61,816 bases of DNA from Nocardia seriolae NBRC 15557 (GTDB lineage: Bacteria > Actinomycetota > Actinomycetes > Mycobacteriales > Mycobacteriaceae). The notes below the pieces were generated by a model. It had not been told where the DNA came from. It saw only the letters and a list, made by a program, of their open reading frames with translations, and searched no databases. The stretch is from the NCBI RefSeq assembly GCF_007990715.1, contig NZ_BJWY01000028.1:1-61816 (forward strand). Direction: 5' to 3'. A program made the position numbers and the translations under genes. Below are positions 1-9,452 of this stretch, piece by piece; the first letter of the stretch is position 1; each line of letters opens with the position of its first letter.

Positions 1-2696
1 GTACTAGCCGCTCCTCGGCGGATTCCTGCTGCTTGTCGAGGGTCACCTTCATGGCCTTGATGGCATGGTCGACCGCCACCGGAACGAGCGGCCGGAACCG
101 CTGCGGATCGGCGACCGCGCCCGGGTTGGCGGTGCCGGGCTTCAAACCGGTGTCGGTGGTGAGGAATCCGAGATCCTCGCGCGTTTCGACCAGGCAGAAC
201 GCCGGATTGTTCGCGTTCGGGAACTCGGCGGTGGAGAAGACCCGCGACACCAGCTGTCCGCGCCGGTTCATGAGCGTGCCCATCAGCAGCACCGTCGGCA
301 TCTCGACTTCGCCGCGAATGACGAAGATCTGATTGCGGCCCAGCGCGCTCAGCGCCCGATCACTGGCCCAATCCAGCACTGGATGCAGGGGGCCGAGGAA
401 ATGCGCCTCCGGCCAGGTCGTCTCGTTGATGCCCTTGCCCTGCCGCGCGGCCCACAGCTGTGCGTTGCCGACCTGGGGTGAGGTGGCCAGCTTGAGCCGT
501 TCCAGGATCCGGCCCTCCTGGAGGTAGTTCTGCGGCAGCTGCCCGAGCCGCTGCTTGAGGTCCTTGGTCGGAATCAGTTCGGCGATACCGTGATTGGCGT
601 GCACCATCCAGCCGACGCCGCCCGCGGCCGGATCGGCGTGCGGGACATCGTCGAACGAGGCGCGCAGGGCTTCGTCGAGGAAACTGATGTCATCGGGATA
701 CAGGCTCTGGCGCGGCAGCTCCGGCAGCGCCGGCGGCTCCTCCTCGACCATGTCGAACTGCGCGAAGAAGGCGTCCACATCGTCGCCCTCGATCACCTCG
801 TCGATGGTTCGGACCTGCTGTTCCAGTGTGGACTTGCCCGCGAGGACATCCCGGATCGCCGACTCCTCCTCGCCCACACTGTGCTTGCCCATCAGCGAGG
901 CCACATCGCCGAGGGTGGAATGCGCCTGGGTCTCGCGTTCCAGCAGGCGCGAGAGCACCCGCAGGTCACCGGAGAACTCCGGGTCCGACGGCTCCAGGAT
1001 CAGCGAGGAGATCACCGGCGGATGCTTCTGCCCATACCGGTCGATGCGGCCGTTGCGCTGTTCGATGCGGATCAGCGACCACGGAATGTCGTAGTGGGAT
1101 CAGGTTGTGGCAGTGCGCATGCAGGTTCACGCCCTCCGATGCCACATCGCCGGTGACGAGCACTCGCACGGGCGAGGTCTCTAGCTTGAAGTTGTCCACG
1201 ATGGTCTGCTGATCCAGGTCCGACAGCCCGCCGTGCAGCATGACGACGTTCTCTGGTCGCAGGCCGAGTGCCTCCGGCAGCGCGTCGGTCAGCCACTTCA
1301 GGGTGGCGATGCGTTCGCCGAACACCACCGCGCGCATCGACGACTTCGGGCCGATACCGATCTCCCGCAGCCGCTCGATCAGTGCCGCCCGCTTACCCGC
1401 TGACGAGTTGAATGCCTCGTCATTCAGATCGGACAGGACATTGAGCGCGTGCAGCTCGTCGTGCTGTTCCTGACCGTAGTGGCCATCGTTCTTGCGAAGG
1501 GTGTTGCGTCGCTGGTTGATCGATTCCCGCAGTGCGGCCGGGGACGAGAGAAACGCCTTGGCCAGAGTCCAGGGGAATAGGGCCTTGGTTTCGCCCGAAT
1601 ACGGCGATCGGCCTGTCTCGGGATGTAGCCAGGTCTTCGAGAGTTCCTGTGCAACAGCGTCTTCCGCCGGGGATGGGGTGACGAGCCGATGCACCGGCTC
1701 GGCGCGCTCGGCCCAGTCGCTGCCGACCTCCGCCGAGACCTCCGGATGATGCCGATGCCGACGGATCAGCAGCGTCGAGACGTCTTCCTTGGCGAACGAG
1801 CCGTCCGCGGCGACCGCGGTCGGGTCCAGCAGTCGCAGCAGCTCCGCGAACGATTCCTCGCGACCGTTGTGCGGGGTGGCCGAGGCCAGGATGAGCGCCT
1901 CGGTGTTCGGGGCGAGCACGCGCGCCAGTTCATTGTTCTGCGTACCCACATTGGTGAGGTTGTGCGACTCGTCGATGACCACCGCGTCCCAATGCTGGCG
2001 TTCCAGATGCGCCTTGTATCGCGGACTCTTCAGCGTGTCGATCGAGATGATGGCGCGTTTGTAGTACGTGAACGGATTCCGCGTGGCCGGAAGCTTCTGA
2101 CGCACCTTCTGAATACCGGCCGAGTCGAGCCGGACGAACGGCAGCGCGAAGCGGCACCACAGCTCGTGCTGCATCTGCTCGAGCACATGTTTGGGTGTGA
2201 CGATGAGAATCCGCTCGCCGCGCCCGCGCCGCACCAGCTCCGACAGGATCATGCCGATCTCAAGCGTCTTGCCCAGCCCCACGGCGTCCGCCAATAGGAT
2301 GCGCGGCCGGATATGTTGCGGATCAAGGGCTTTCGCCACCGCAGCCCGCTGGTAGCCGAGCGAGTCCGCGAGCATGCGGGTGGAGACCGTCAGCGTCTGA
2401 TCGCCGTACGGGAACGGCGTCTTGCGTAGCAGCGATTCGAGCCACAGTCGTGAATCGCGGTAGCCGGACGAACCATCCGCCACTACGTCGGCCTCGGCGG
2501 GATCGAGCACCGCAATCGTGTCGAGGCTCGCGTAGAAGGTCGCGTTGGTGTCGGCGACCAGTTCGGAAAGCCCGCGCACCCGTACCAGGCACCCGTCGGA
2601 ACCGTGCTCCACAGAGGTGACGAGCCACTCCTCGTCACGAACCACGACTATCGAGCCGGGCGCGACATTGAGCTCGCGCTCTTGGGCAACGGTCAT
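1..2696 (-). pseudogene. SNF2-type DEAD/DEAH helicase, frameshifted, 3' end outside window
   Basis: Reads from an ATG at 2696 (AGGAG 9 nt upstream). Walker A is GLGKT near residue 140 with DESH as motif II near 240, followed by SATPHN (motif III), so this is an SNF2-like SF2 translocase. The helicase C-terminal domain runs up to NLI, then breaks: the GGG run at 1096-1098 has one base too many. Removing one G restores HYDIPWSLIRIEQRNGRID, the canonical SNF2 motif VI, and the corrected frame stays open to base 1. As written, the first frame ends at 966 after junk residues. Either a real inactivating indel or a sequencing error. The protein lies last in a minus-strand set behind a DUF4365 gene and an unknown gene, a context typical of anti-phage or DNA-modification islands. 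The exact system is not recognised. Confidence 0.85.
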
Positions 2697-2873
2697 TAAA
2701 ACTGCTCCTTGGAGGGTTGACGGTCCGGATTCAACTTAGCGCCGGGGTTGCGGAGATCCACGTTCCCGCTGCTTATGGCACAATTCGTCAGCTATCAGTC
2801 GGTTAATGCTCACGCTAGGTTGTGCATGAAAGCAATGTCAACGCGAATTTCCGGGACCCGGAGCCGTCTTGAC

Positions 2874-4001
2874 TCAAAGCACTTCGAATCCGCCAGGCGC
2901 GGGAAGGATTTCGAGACGGCGGCTGTCCGGGGCGAAACTCCCGCGCACGCGGAGACTCCGGTTGTCGCGCAGCGCCTCGATCGCCTGTTGAAACTGGGTG
3001 GGGGTCAAACTGACCCAGGCCGCGCCCTCGGCCGTGTCCGGTCCGGCCTCGGCTGAGGGGGATTCCGTTACGAGCAGTCCCTTGATCTGGACGCTGTCCG
3101 GTCGCTTCAGCGTCTCCACGGTGCCCGTGATCGCCGCGCCCCCGGACCTCGCGACCTTCTCCAGCAGTGCGGCGGCCCTCGCTACAACGCGGACCATGGG
3201 CTGGGTGAAGGACAGGGTGGCGGTCGGCAGATCGGTGGCTTCCACTCGTGCCCAGGTGAATCCGATATCGAAGGGCCGACACTGCTCCGCGCCGCCGCCG
3301 AGAGCGGCCATGGCACGGCACAGATTCGCGGAGACGCCCTCGCCGGTCACCTCGACGAACGATCCGAGTCCGGACAGCTGCTGCACGGAATACGTTGCGG
3401 CGGAATGCACCGCCTTCGACGCCTGATACAGCTGGATGATAACAGCTCGGCCCGACAACTCGCTCGTCATCGGCCAATCGAGGGTGAGCTGACCCGCCGG
3501 GGCGACCGGCACCCGAACGTCGAAGATGTAACTGCCGGGCCGGGTCGTCCCGACCCGTACGTCGTGCAGAAACTGATCCACATACTTCGATCGGTGCCCG
3601 GTGTAGAGCAACTTCGGACCGGCTTCGACCGTTTGCGCGGAGACCTTCAGGGCGTCGTGGATTCCTTGAATCGCCTTGAGCGCCGCGGGAAGTGGGATCG
3701 TTCCGCTGGCGCTGTTCGGGTGCAGCTGAAAAAACGGAATGTCCACGGCTGGTTCGGCGATATCGAGCAGCAGCTCGCGCGTGGACCGGCCCTCGGCCTC
3801 CGCCAGTTTCCGTATCGCGGCCCACAGCAATTCGTCGTCATCCGGATATTCGATCCGAGGCGGCACCAGCAGCCGCGCGTGACCGGCCTTCTGCCACACA
3901 TCGGCGCCCCGCCAGGAGCCGTGCCGCTCCCATGCCCGGCTCACCAGGTAGCCGCCCAGCGCCACCGGGTCGATCGCGGTCGTCGGTCGATCAAGGCCCA
4001 T
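2874..4001 (-). CDS. Hypothetical protein, 375 aa, between DUF4365 and SNF2 helicase genes
   Basis: I do not recognise a named domain. The protein is mixed alpha/beta, soluble, without signal peptide or membrane segment. The N-terminal third is acidic/aromatic; the middle (about residues 130-300) alternates beta-rich segments such as GSYIFDVRVPVAP, and the C-terminus has a small beta-rich tail. Its start (ATG 4001) overlaps the end of the upstream DUF4365 gene by 11 nt, so the two are translationally coupled. The SNF2 helicase begins 177 nt further downstream on the same strand. The tight link with a nuclease-like and a helicase gene suggests a subunit of the same complex; this is inference from context only. 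Confidence 0.75.
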   Translation of the reverse strand: MGLDRPTTAIDPVALGGYLVSRAWERHGSWRGADVWQKAGHARLLVPPRIEYPDDDELLWAAIRKLAEAEGRSTRELLLDIAEPAVDIPFFQLHPNSASGTIPLPAALKAIQGIHDALKVSAQTVEAGPKLLYTGHRSKYVDQFLHDVRVGTTRPGSYIFDVRVPVAPAGQLTLDWPMTSELSGRAVIIQLYQASKAVHSAATYSVQQLSGLGSFVEVTGEGVSANLCRAMAALGGGAEQCRPFDIGFTWARVEATDLPTATLSFTQPMVRVVARAAALLEKVARSGGAAITGTVETLKRPDSVQIKGLLVTESPSAEAGPDTAEGAAWVSLTPTQFQQAIEALRDNRSLRVRGSFAPDSRRLEILPAPGGFEVL

Positions 4002-4512
4002 CGATACCCCTGCCCGGATCGAGCAGCTTCAGCAATGAGTGAACGGTCAGCAGATTCGCGAACGGCACCCGCACGGTCTTGCGCTTGTCCGTCCGCGGAT
4101 TCGTGATTCGCGCTTCGTTCTCCAGCGACACCCAGTATGCGGCGTGCGCCATGGTGAGCCCCCACGGCGTGGCCAAGGTGTATCCCTCGACCGACTTGGG
4201 CACGATGACCAGGACGAGGAAACGGGGGATCCGGCGCTTGCCGGCCAGCGCGTCGAAGTGCTTCTCGGTCAGCTCCGGATAGTGCCAGTGATCACCGCGC
4301 AATATCGGACTCCGCCAGCTCTTGACCTGGAGTCTGATGCTCGGAAAATCATCGTTGCGCTCATACGGCAGGGTCAGGTCCAGATCCACACCCGTGCAAT
4401 CGGGCTGAGGTTTCGCCGCCTGCAGGCCCGCCGAGGCCGCGAGAGCCTGGACGAATCCCTCGCCGAAGACTCCCTGATGCTCGTTGTGGCCCAAGCACCA
4501 CTGGCCCTGCAA
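3991..4512 (-). CDS. DUF4365-like (PD-(D/E)XK nuclease-like) protein
   Basis: About 173 aa, probably starting at TTG 4512 behind a G-rich ribosome-binding stretch (GGGAGGGG). The order G-E...GVDLDL...IRLQVKS is the restriction-endonuclease-like pattern (acidic residue, D, then Q-x-K) seen in DUF4365 proteins, where D and QxK would bind metal. A WHYPELTEKHFDAL segment follows, also typical of DUF4365. The family is common beside helicases and in defence islands and is predicted to be a nuclease or nucleic-acid-binding subunit. First gene of the minus-strand set; its end overlaps the next gene. No ATG is available near the start, so the N-terminus is uncertain. Confidence 0.7.
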   Translation of the reverse strand: MQGQWCLGHNEHQGVFGEGFVQALAASAGLQAAKPQPDCTGVDLDLTLPYERNDDFPSIRLQVKSWRSPILRGDHWHYPELTEKHFDALAGKRRIPRFLVLVIVPKSVEGYTLATPWGLTMAHAAYWVSLENEARITNPRTDKRKTVRVPFANLLTVHSLLKLLDPGRGIDGP

Positions 4513-4749
4513 GCTGTCCCCGCCCCCTCCCGAGTCGGCCGCCCTGCCCGATCAAGCTGCGTTTTCAACGTTAGCCCGGATCCGATGGGTTTACTGGACA
4601 ATTTCTGGCTATCGATCCGGATCGGGAGAACCGGTCCGGTGGCCACCGAGATTCCGGGTCCGCGACGGATACGGTGACGGATTCGGCGGCGTGCGGGTCG
4701 GTGCGCGATGCGCCTACGATGCGCTCGGGTGGCAGTCATTGCCCCCGCG

Positions 4750-4755
4750 TATACT
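4750..4755 (+). promoter_or_regulatory. Candidate -10 box for the vWA/PP2C/kinase triad
   Basis: TATACT matches the SigA -10 consensus and lies 24 nt before the GTG start at 4780, with AAGGGG in between as ribosome-binding site. No clear -35 hexamer is visible. The whole 4513-4779 interval is the shared divergent region between the triad and the DUF4365/SNF2 set and contains no other gene. Confidence 0.5.
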
Positions 4756-4779
4756 TATGTCGTTCAAGGGGTTTCACTG

Positions 4780-5466
4780 GTGGGTCAGATTTCCCGCTTC
4801 TCGAATGCCGAGCGCCCGCCGGTCTTTCCGGTATGCCTGGTGGTCGATGTCTCCGCATCGATGCATGGAGTCTCCATGGATGCGGTCAATCGGGCGCTGC
4901 CCGAATTGCGACAGGCGATCCTCGATGATCCCGCAACCGGGGAGATCACTCGGATCGCGCTGGTGACCTTCGCGTCCAAGGCGCGTATCGCTCTGCCGCT
5001 CTCGAACCTGTGGGAAGCCGAGATTCCGGCCCTGGAAGCCGAAGATTCCACCAACTTCGGCGCGGGCCTGCGTGCCGCGCGTGAAGCAATCGAAACCGGT
5101 ATACGCGGGCTGGGCAAGGGGACTCGCTTCTACCGGCCTGTGGTCTTCTTCCTCAGTGACGGACAGCACAACGGTCCGGACTGGTCGTCGGCGTGGAGTG
5201 AACTCACCGACCGGAACGACAAGTTCGGGGCGGAGGTCGTCGCCTTCGGCATGGGAGACGCGGACCGGGAGGCGATCGGCGAGATTTCCACCGGGCATGC
5301 GTATTTCGCGGCGGACCCCGACCCGGTGGGAGCCGTGCGCGAGATCCTCCGAAGCGTGCTCGGCAGCATCCGGTCGACCTCGAGTTCTTTCGGGTCCCCG
5401 GACGGGGGAGCGTTGATCATCGCGCCCTCGCCAGGGCTGACGCGGTTGCCGGAGAACGTCGTCTGA
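4780..5466 (+). CDS. TerY-like von Willebrand factor A domain protein
   Basis: About 228 aa starting at GTG 4780 (residues GQISRFSNAE), the start found in TerY-type proteins; AAGGGG lies 9 nt upstream. The MIDAS metal site is intact: DVSAS (D-x-S-x-S) near residue 22, a Thr in EDSTNFGAGL and the Asp in FFLSDGQHNG. No membrane segment, so a cytosolic metal-dependent scaffold. The PP2C gene follows after 4 nt and the kinase overlaps that one, giving the vWA-phosphatase-kinase set known from tellurite/Ter and other stress or conflict loci as the TerY-P triad. Probably a phosphorylated partner or adaptor of the kinase/phosphatase pair. No terD/terZ genes are in the window. Confidence 0.88.
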   Translation: MGQISRFSNAERPPVFPVCLVVDVSASMHGVSMDAVNRALPELRQAILDDPATGEITRIALVTFASKARIALPLSNLWEAEIPALEAEDSTNFGAGLRAAREAIETGIRGLGKGTRFYRPVVFFLSDGQHNGPDWSSAWSELTDRNDKFGAEVVAFGMGDADREAIGEISTGHAYFAADPDPVGAVREILRSVLGSIRSTSSSFGSPDGGALIIAPSPGLTRLPENVV

Positions 5467-5470
5467 CCGG

Positions 5471-6385
5471 GTGGGCGATCCGGCTCCCAGTCGGCCGTTG
5501 CCCGGTGCGGTGTGCGACGAAATGCCTTCGTCCGCTCCCTGGATCGGCATGCTGGTGCCACCCGGACCGCCCCGGCACGCCGCCTCCGCGACGGCGCTTC
5601 CAGCGGTACGGGCCGATGCGGGACTGCTCGGGGGCCGGTGGATCGCGGCAGCCAGCCTCGTCGGACAGTCACATTCGATACGGGGGAATTCGGCGCAGGA
5701 TTCGTACTGCTTCGCGGCATCCGAGGATGGCGAGGCGTTGGTGCTCGTCATCTGCGACGGATTGGGACAGCATGCCCACACCGCGCAGATCGGCGCCGAA
5801 CTGTTCACGCGTCTCTGCGTCGCCGAGATAGCCGCCATACCGAGCGCCGAGGTTCGCGACCGCGGCTTCGAGCCTTTGACCGAGGCGGCGAATATCGCGG
5901 TCGGGAAACTGCTGAGGTGCAAGGACATCCTGCTCGGCGGCATCGGTGCGAAACAGCTCAGCTGTACCGCTCTGATCTGCTGGCTTCCACTGAGCCACAC
6001 CGATGAGACCGAAGCTCTGTTCCTCCGAGCCGGAGACTGTGAGGCGATCTGGTTCTCCGCGGCGGGTGGATTCGAGGCGGTCTATCCGGACGCGGACAAC
6101 GGGCCGCTCAACCTCGTCCGGCATACACTGCCGTCCCCACAGGTGCGTGATGTGCTCGAGTCGGCCAGGTCCGGCGTGAACCGCGACGGTCTGCTCATCC
6201 TCGCGACCGATGGGCTCGCGACGGACATCTTCGACTCGCCGCATGTTCGCGACTGGTTGGTCACACAGTGGGCGCGACCGTGCGGAGCCCACCGGATGCT
6301 GGACTCCATGCGATATCGCAGACAGGGATCCCAAGACGATCGCACGGCGGTAGTCGTGTGGATGGATCCGCCAGCATACCCATGA
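5471..6385 (+). CDS. PP2C-family Ser/Thr protein phosphatase of the TerY-P triad
   Basis: 304 aa from GTG 5471, 4 nt after the vWA stop. PP2C metal-binding features are visible: GNSAQDSY (first Asp), LVICDGLGQHAH (D-G-x-G), LLILATDGLATD and the terminal SQDDRTAVVVW. A roughly 60-residue Pro/Ala-rich N-terminal extension precedes the domain and may be partly untranslated if a later start is used. Expected to be an Mn/Mg-dependent phosphatase that reverses the action of the adjacent kinase. The stop overlaps the kinase start as ATGA, so the two are translated together and probably in fixed ratio. Confidence 0.88.
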   Translation: MGDPAPSRPLPGAVCDEMPSSAPWIGMLVPPGPPRHAASATALPAVRADAGLLGGRWIAAASLVGQSHSIRGNSAQDSYCFAASEDGEALVLVICDGLGQHAHTAQIGAELFTRLCVAEIAAIPSAEVRDRGFEPLTEAANIAVGKLLRCKDILLGGIGAKQLSCTALICWLPLSHTDETEALFLRAGDCEAIWFSAAGGFEAVYPDADNGPLNLVRHTLPSPQVRDVLESARSGVNRDGLLILATDGLATDIFDSPHVRDWLVTQWARPCGAHRMLDSMRYRRQGSQDDRTAVVVWMDPPAYP

Positions 6386-8592
6386 AGGCGCCGGATCGAA
6401 GCTCGGACGAGACAATTCGTGGTGCGTCCAACCGGAACTATCGAGTCGAGTCCGCAACGCTGAACGACCTGGGCGGTCAATCCCTGCTCTACCGGTGTCA
6501 TCAACCCGACGGCCGGGTCCGAGTGTACAAGAAGTACAACACTCCGGTGACCGATAAGGCCGATATCGCGGCGCTGCGGGACATCGTCAAGCGAGGCAAG
6601 CGAATCCAGGCGGCGGCTGAGCACAACGGCACCGTCGCGACGGCTGCGGAATCGTCGGTGAACTGGCCGATCGATATCGTGTACGAGGGTAAAGCCGTTG
6701 TAGGCGTGGTACTTCCGATGATCCCGCCCGAGTTCATCGGCGAACACGGAAAACCGCTCAGCCTGGATTTCCTCTACGTGCCCGAAGCCGGCCCTCCGGA
6801 GACCAAGGATCGGATCGGAGTACTCATCCGCGCCTGCGAGATCATGATCTTTCTGGAGAGCGAGGGTCTGGTTCACGGCGACATCTCGATGCGGAACATC
6901 GTGTGGAACAGGAGCTCTCCGCACGCGTACCTCATCGACTGTGACGGGATACGCCCGGCTGCGGGCGTTTTCAGCCACGGCGTCGGAACACCGGGCTGGC
7001 TGGATCCGCGGTGGGTCGACCAATGCATCGCCGCACATGATCGATACAGCGACAGGTTCGGTATCGCCGTCATGATTTACCGGGGTCTGCTACTGAATCG
7101 CGGCGCGCCGGGGCTGGTCAACGGGCAATGGCAGCAACCCTCTGGAGTACCGGACGACCTCGCGCCAGAGCTGAAGACGCTGTTCGAGAGGGCATTTCAC
7201 GATCCCTTCGAGACCGACGGGCGACCGACCGCCTCGGAATGGCGGGATGCGCTGAAGTCGGCGTTCATGACGGCTGACGGGACCGCATATCGAAAGGCGG
7301 CCCTTGCGGTAGTGGATCGGCACGCGAGCCAGTTCCTGCTTCCGGTCAAAAAGGCCGCGTCTCCGGCTGCCAAAAAGGCCGGAGCGTCGTCAGCCAAGAA
7401 GATCGTATCGCCGCGTGCCAAGAAGGCCGCCCCGTCGCCCGCGAAGAAGACGCCACCTGCGAAAAAGGCCACGCCGTCGGTCCAAAAGCAGCCGACACCT
7501 GCGGCCGCGAGTGCTATCGGACCACAGGCTACGACGCTTCAAAAGCCCGGGATTGCTGTCTCGGCATCGTCCTCCGCGGGAGTTCCGGCATCTACGAGCT
7601 CACCCCTCCGCGTCAGTCCGCCACCGCCGCCTGCACAGGCTCCGGCCATCTCGATGCCGACGCCGAACATCCGCTCGAAAGCCAAGGGGTCGGCATGGAA
7701 GACGTGGACGTTCATCGCGTCGCTAGCCATGCTGATGACTGCGATCATTGCCGTGAACGAGTCGTTCAGCTCAAACTCGCACAGCGGGGCCGCGGTCACG
7801 TCCACCCCGTCCTCGTCGTTGACGACCGAGCATCCTTACGCGACGACCAAAACCACCGTGGTAGCGACCACCATTACGACGGCTCCGGTCGCGTCGGTCG
7901 GCGATTGCGTGGCCGTCGGGAGGGACGGTGCGCTCGTTGAGCCCGGCACGTGCCGTGGCGGCCCGCCCTATCGTGTGGTCAGCGTCGTATCGCCGACATA
8001 TTCATGTGATGATTCGCGAATGGGAAGGGTGACCACCGGTGGTCGTCTGTATTGCCTTGTCCCGAATATAATTCCGTACCAGTGCTATTCGACTCCGACA
8101 CCGTCCGAGTGGCTGACCTTGAAAGAGTGTGGCAGCCCCGGAAGCGTCCAGGTGATCGATGTGGTTCCGATGTCCAATCGAAACGACCTGTGTACGAAGA
8201 CATTCTCTTGGGATTCGTCATACAGTTACAACATCCCTTCCCAGACGGTGTGCGTCAAGGTCATGCCGCTGTCGGGCGCGACGACCACGATGACCGCGCC
8301 CGTGACAGCGACGAAGAACGCGCCGTCGCCGACCTTCCCCTCGGCTGGCGGTTTGACCGAGGGTATGTCGTGCGATCCTGCGCGGGACGGCCGCAGCAAG
8401 GATAAGTACGGACTCTGGATGAAATGCACTTCGATCAGCGGGTTTTCGCCGATCTGGATTTCGACTCCGACCGTGCTCGGAAATGCCAAGCCCGGCGATG
8501 CCTGCCGCATCGACCAAATCGGCATCGCCGTCGGCCCGAACGATGAGGATCTGTACTGCTTCGGCGGGACATGGGGTATTGCGCCGAGGTAG
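6382..8592 (+). CDS. Membrane-anchored protein kinase of the TerY-P triad
   Basis: 736 aa from ATG 6382, inside the ATGA overlap with the PP2C gene. Kinase-like domain about residues 15-310: catalytic loop HGDISMRN (H-x-D...N) and DCDG in place of DFG. Next comes a histone-H1-like linker (residues about 315-370) of KKA/PAKK repeats, then a Pro/Ser/Ala-rich stretch, one membrane helix (TWTFIASLAMLMTAIIAVN, near residue 440) and a Thr-rich, cysteine-containing C-terminal domain that would lie outside the membrane. Triad kinases in the literature are mostly soluble, so the anchor and outer domain, which could sense a surface signal, are the odd features. The Lys-rich linker could bind DNA or acidic lipid. 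Convergent with the next gene. Confidence 0.88.
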   Translation: MKAPDRSSDETIRGASNRNYRVESATLNDLGGQSLLYRCHQPDGRVRVYKKYNTPVTDKADIAALRDIVKRGKRIQAAAEHNGTVATAAESSVNWPIDIVYEGKAVVGVVLPMIPPEFIGEHGKPLSLDFLYVPEAGPPETKDRIGVLIRACEIMIFLESEGLVHGDISMRNIVWNRSSPHAYLIDCDGIRPAAGVFSHGVGTPGWLDPRWVDQCIAAHDRYSDRFGIAVMIYRGLLLNRGAPGLVNGQWQQPSGVPDDLAPELKTLFERAFHDPFETDGRPTASEWRDALKSAFMTADGTAYRKAALAVVDRHASQFLLPVKKAASPAAKKAGASSAKKIVSPRAKKAAPSPAKKTPPAKKATPSVQKQPTPAAASAIGPQATTLQKPGIAVSASSSAGVPASTSSPLRVSPPPPPAQAPAISMPTPNIRSKAKGSAWKTWTFIASLAMLMTAIIAVNESFSSNSHSGAAVTSTPSSSLTTEHPYATTKTTVVATTITTAPVASVGDCVAVGRDGALVEPGTCRGGPPYRVVSVVSPTYSCDDSRMGRVTTGGRLYCLVPNIIPYQCYSTPTPSEWLTLKECGSPGSVQVIDVVPMSNRNDLCTKTFSWDSSYSYNIPSQTVCVKVMPLSGATTTMTAPVTATKNAPSPTFPSAGGLTEGMSCDPARDGRSKDKYGLWMKCTSISGFSPIWISTPTVLGNAKPGDACRIDQIGIAVGPNDEDLYCFGGTWGIAPR

Positions 8593-8603
8593 TAGTGCCA
8601 GGC

Positions 8604-9440
8604 TCACACCGGCTTGGGACGTGTTGTCACCATCGGCATCGACTCTCCGGCCTTGATATTCAGCTGCCGGAACTGGGTGCCGTGCACCCACGCGTTCCAT
8701 GCCTTGAGGTAGAGATGGAGCTGGTTGCGTGATCCGTCTGCCTTCGCGGCGGACTTGCCGGCGCTGAGCCGGAGAATGACGTTGCGCAACATCAAACGTG
8801 GATCGTGTTCCGCGAGATTGGCGCCGGTTTCGAGGCCCTCGATCCAGTCGAGCTGGTCGATGTCGGGTCGTTCGGCACACGTCAGGTAATGGCCGACGGC
8901 AGCGGCGGGAACCAGGATGCGGAAGGCACGGTTGAGCGTTCTCGCCAATTCCACCGAGGCTCGCATGTTCGGATGCGCGGCCAGGAACTCGACTATCTGT
9001 TCATTGGTGACCTGGGCCGATCCGCCGGTCCAGGCGGAATTGGGGGCGGTGGTGTAGAGATGGTGCACACGCAGGGCCGATGCGAGATAAGCCGCGTTCT
9101 CTTCGCCCTGGAGGCTCAGTACATCTCGTGCACTGCGCTTGCGGCCGGTATCGAGCACCGCGAAAGTGCTCGGTTCGACACCATGCGAAACCTGCATGCG
9201 CACGGTGCAACCGCTTTTCACCACCGCGGCCAAACGATGTTGCCCATCGACCAGTGCACCATTGGTATCGAAGGCTATGCCCTGGTGGGTATGCAGCCAC
9301 TCACCACGCCTCATCGCTTCTGCCAGTTGGGAAACCATCATCCGGCTCATCGGGCGATTGCTGGTGTTCCGTTCCAGCCATTCCGCGGCCAGATGCGGTG
9401 TGATGTCGATGGTTTCGGTATGGAATCCGGTGATTGTCAT
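8604..9440 (-). CDS. ParB-like/DGQHR-motif protein
   Basis: 278 aa. Residues 60-75 contain VDGQHRLAAVVKSG, the DGQHR motif shared by DndB-like and ParB-N-like proteins of mobile elements; before it lies the typical NRPMSRMMVSQLAEAMRRGEW helix in two halves (MSRMMVSQLAEAM, RRGEW). The rest is helical and without a known catalytic motif. Such proteins occur in phages and genomic islands; some members have NTPase or nuclease activity, but that cannot be claimed here. It lies 12 nt after a DUF4352 gene on the same strand and converges with the triad kinase. No dndA/C/D/E genes are near, so a phosphorothioation role is not supported. Confidence 0.75.
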   Translation of the reverse strand: MTITGFHTETIDITPHLAAEWLERNTSNRPMSRMMVSQLAEAMRRGEWLHTHQGIAFDTNGALVDGQHRLAAVVKSGCTVRMQVSHGVEPSTFAVLDTGRKRSARDVLSLQGEENAAYLASALRVHHLYTTAPNSAWTGGSAQVTNEQIVEFLAAHPNMRASVELARTLNRAFRILVPAAAVGHYLTCAERPDIDQLDWIEGLETGANLAEHDPRLMLRNVILRLSAGKSAAKADGSRNQLHLYLKAWNAWVHGTQFRQLNIKAGESMPMVTTRPKPV

Positions 9441-9452
9441 GTCTGGTCCTAT

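Noticed and set aside
8604..9440. DndB and phosphorothioation system
   Set aside because: Only a DGQHR motif; no dndA, C, D or E in the window.
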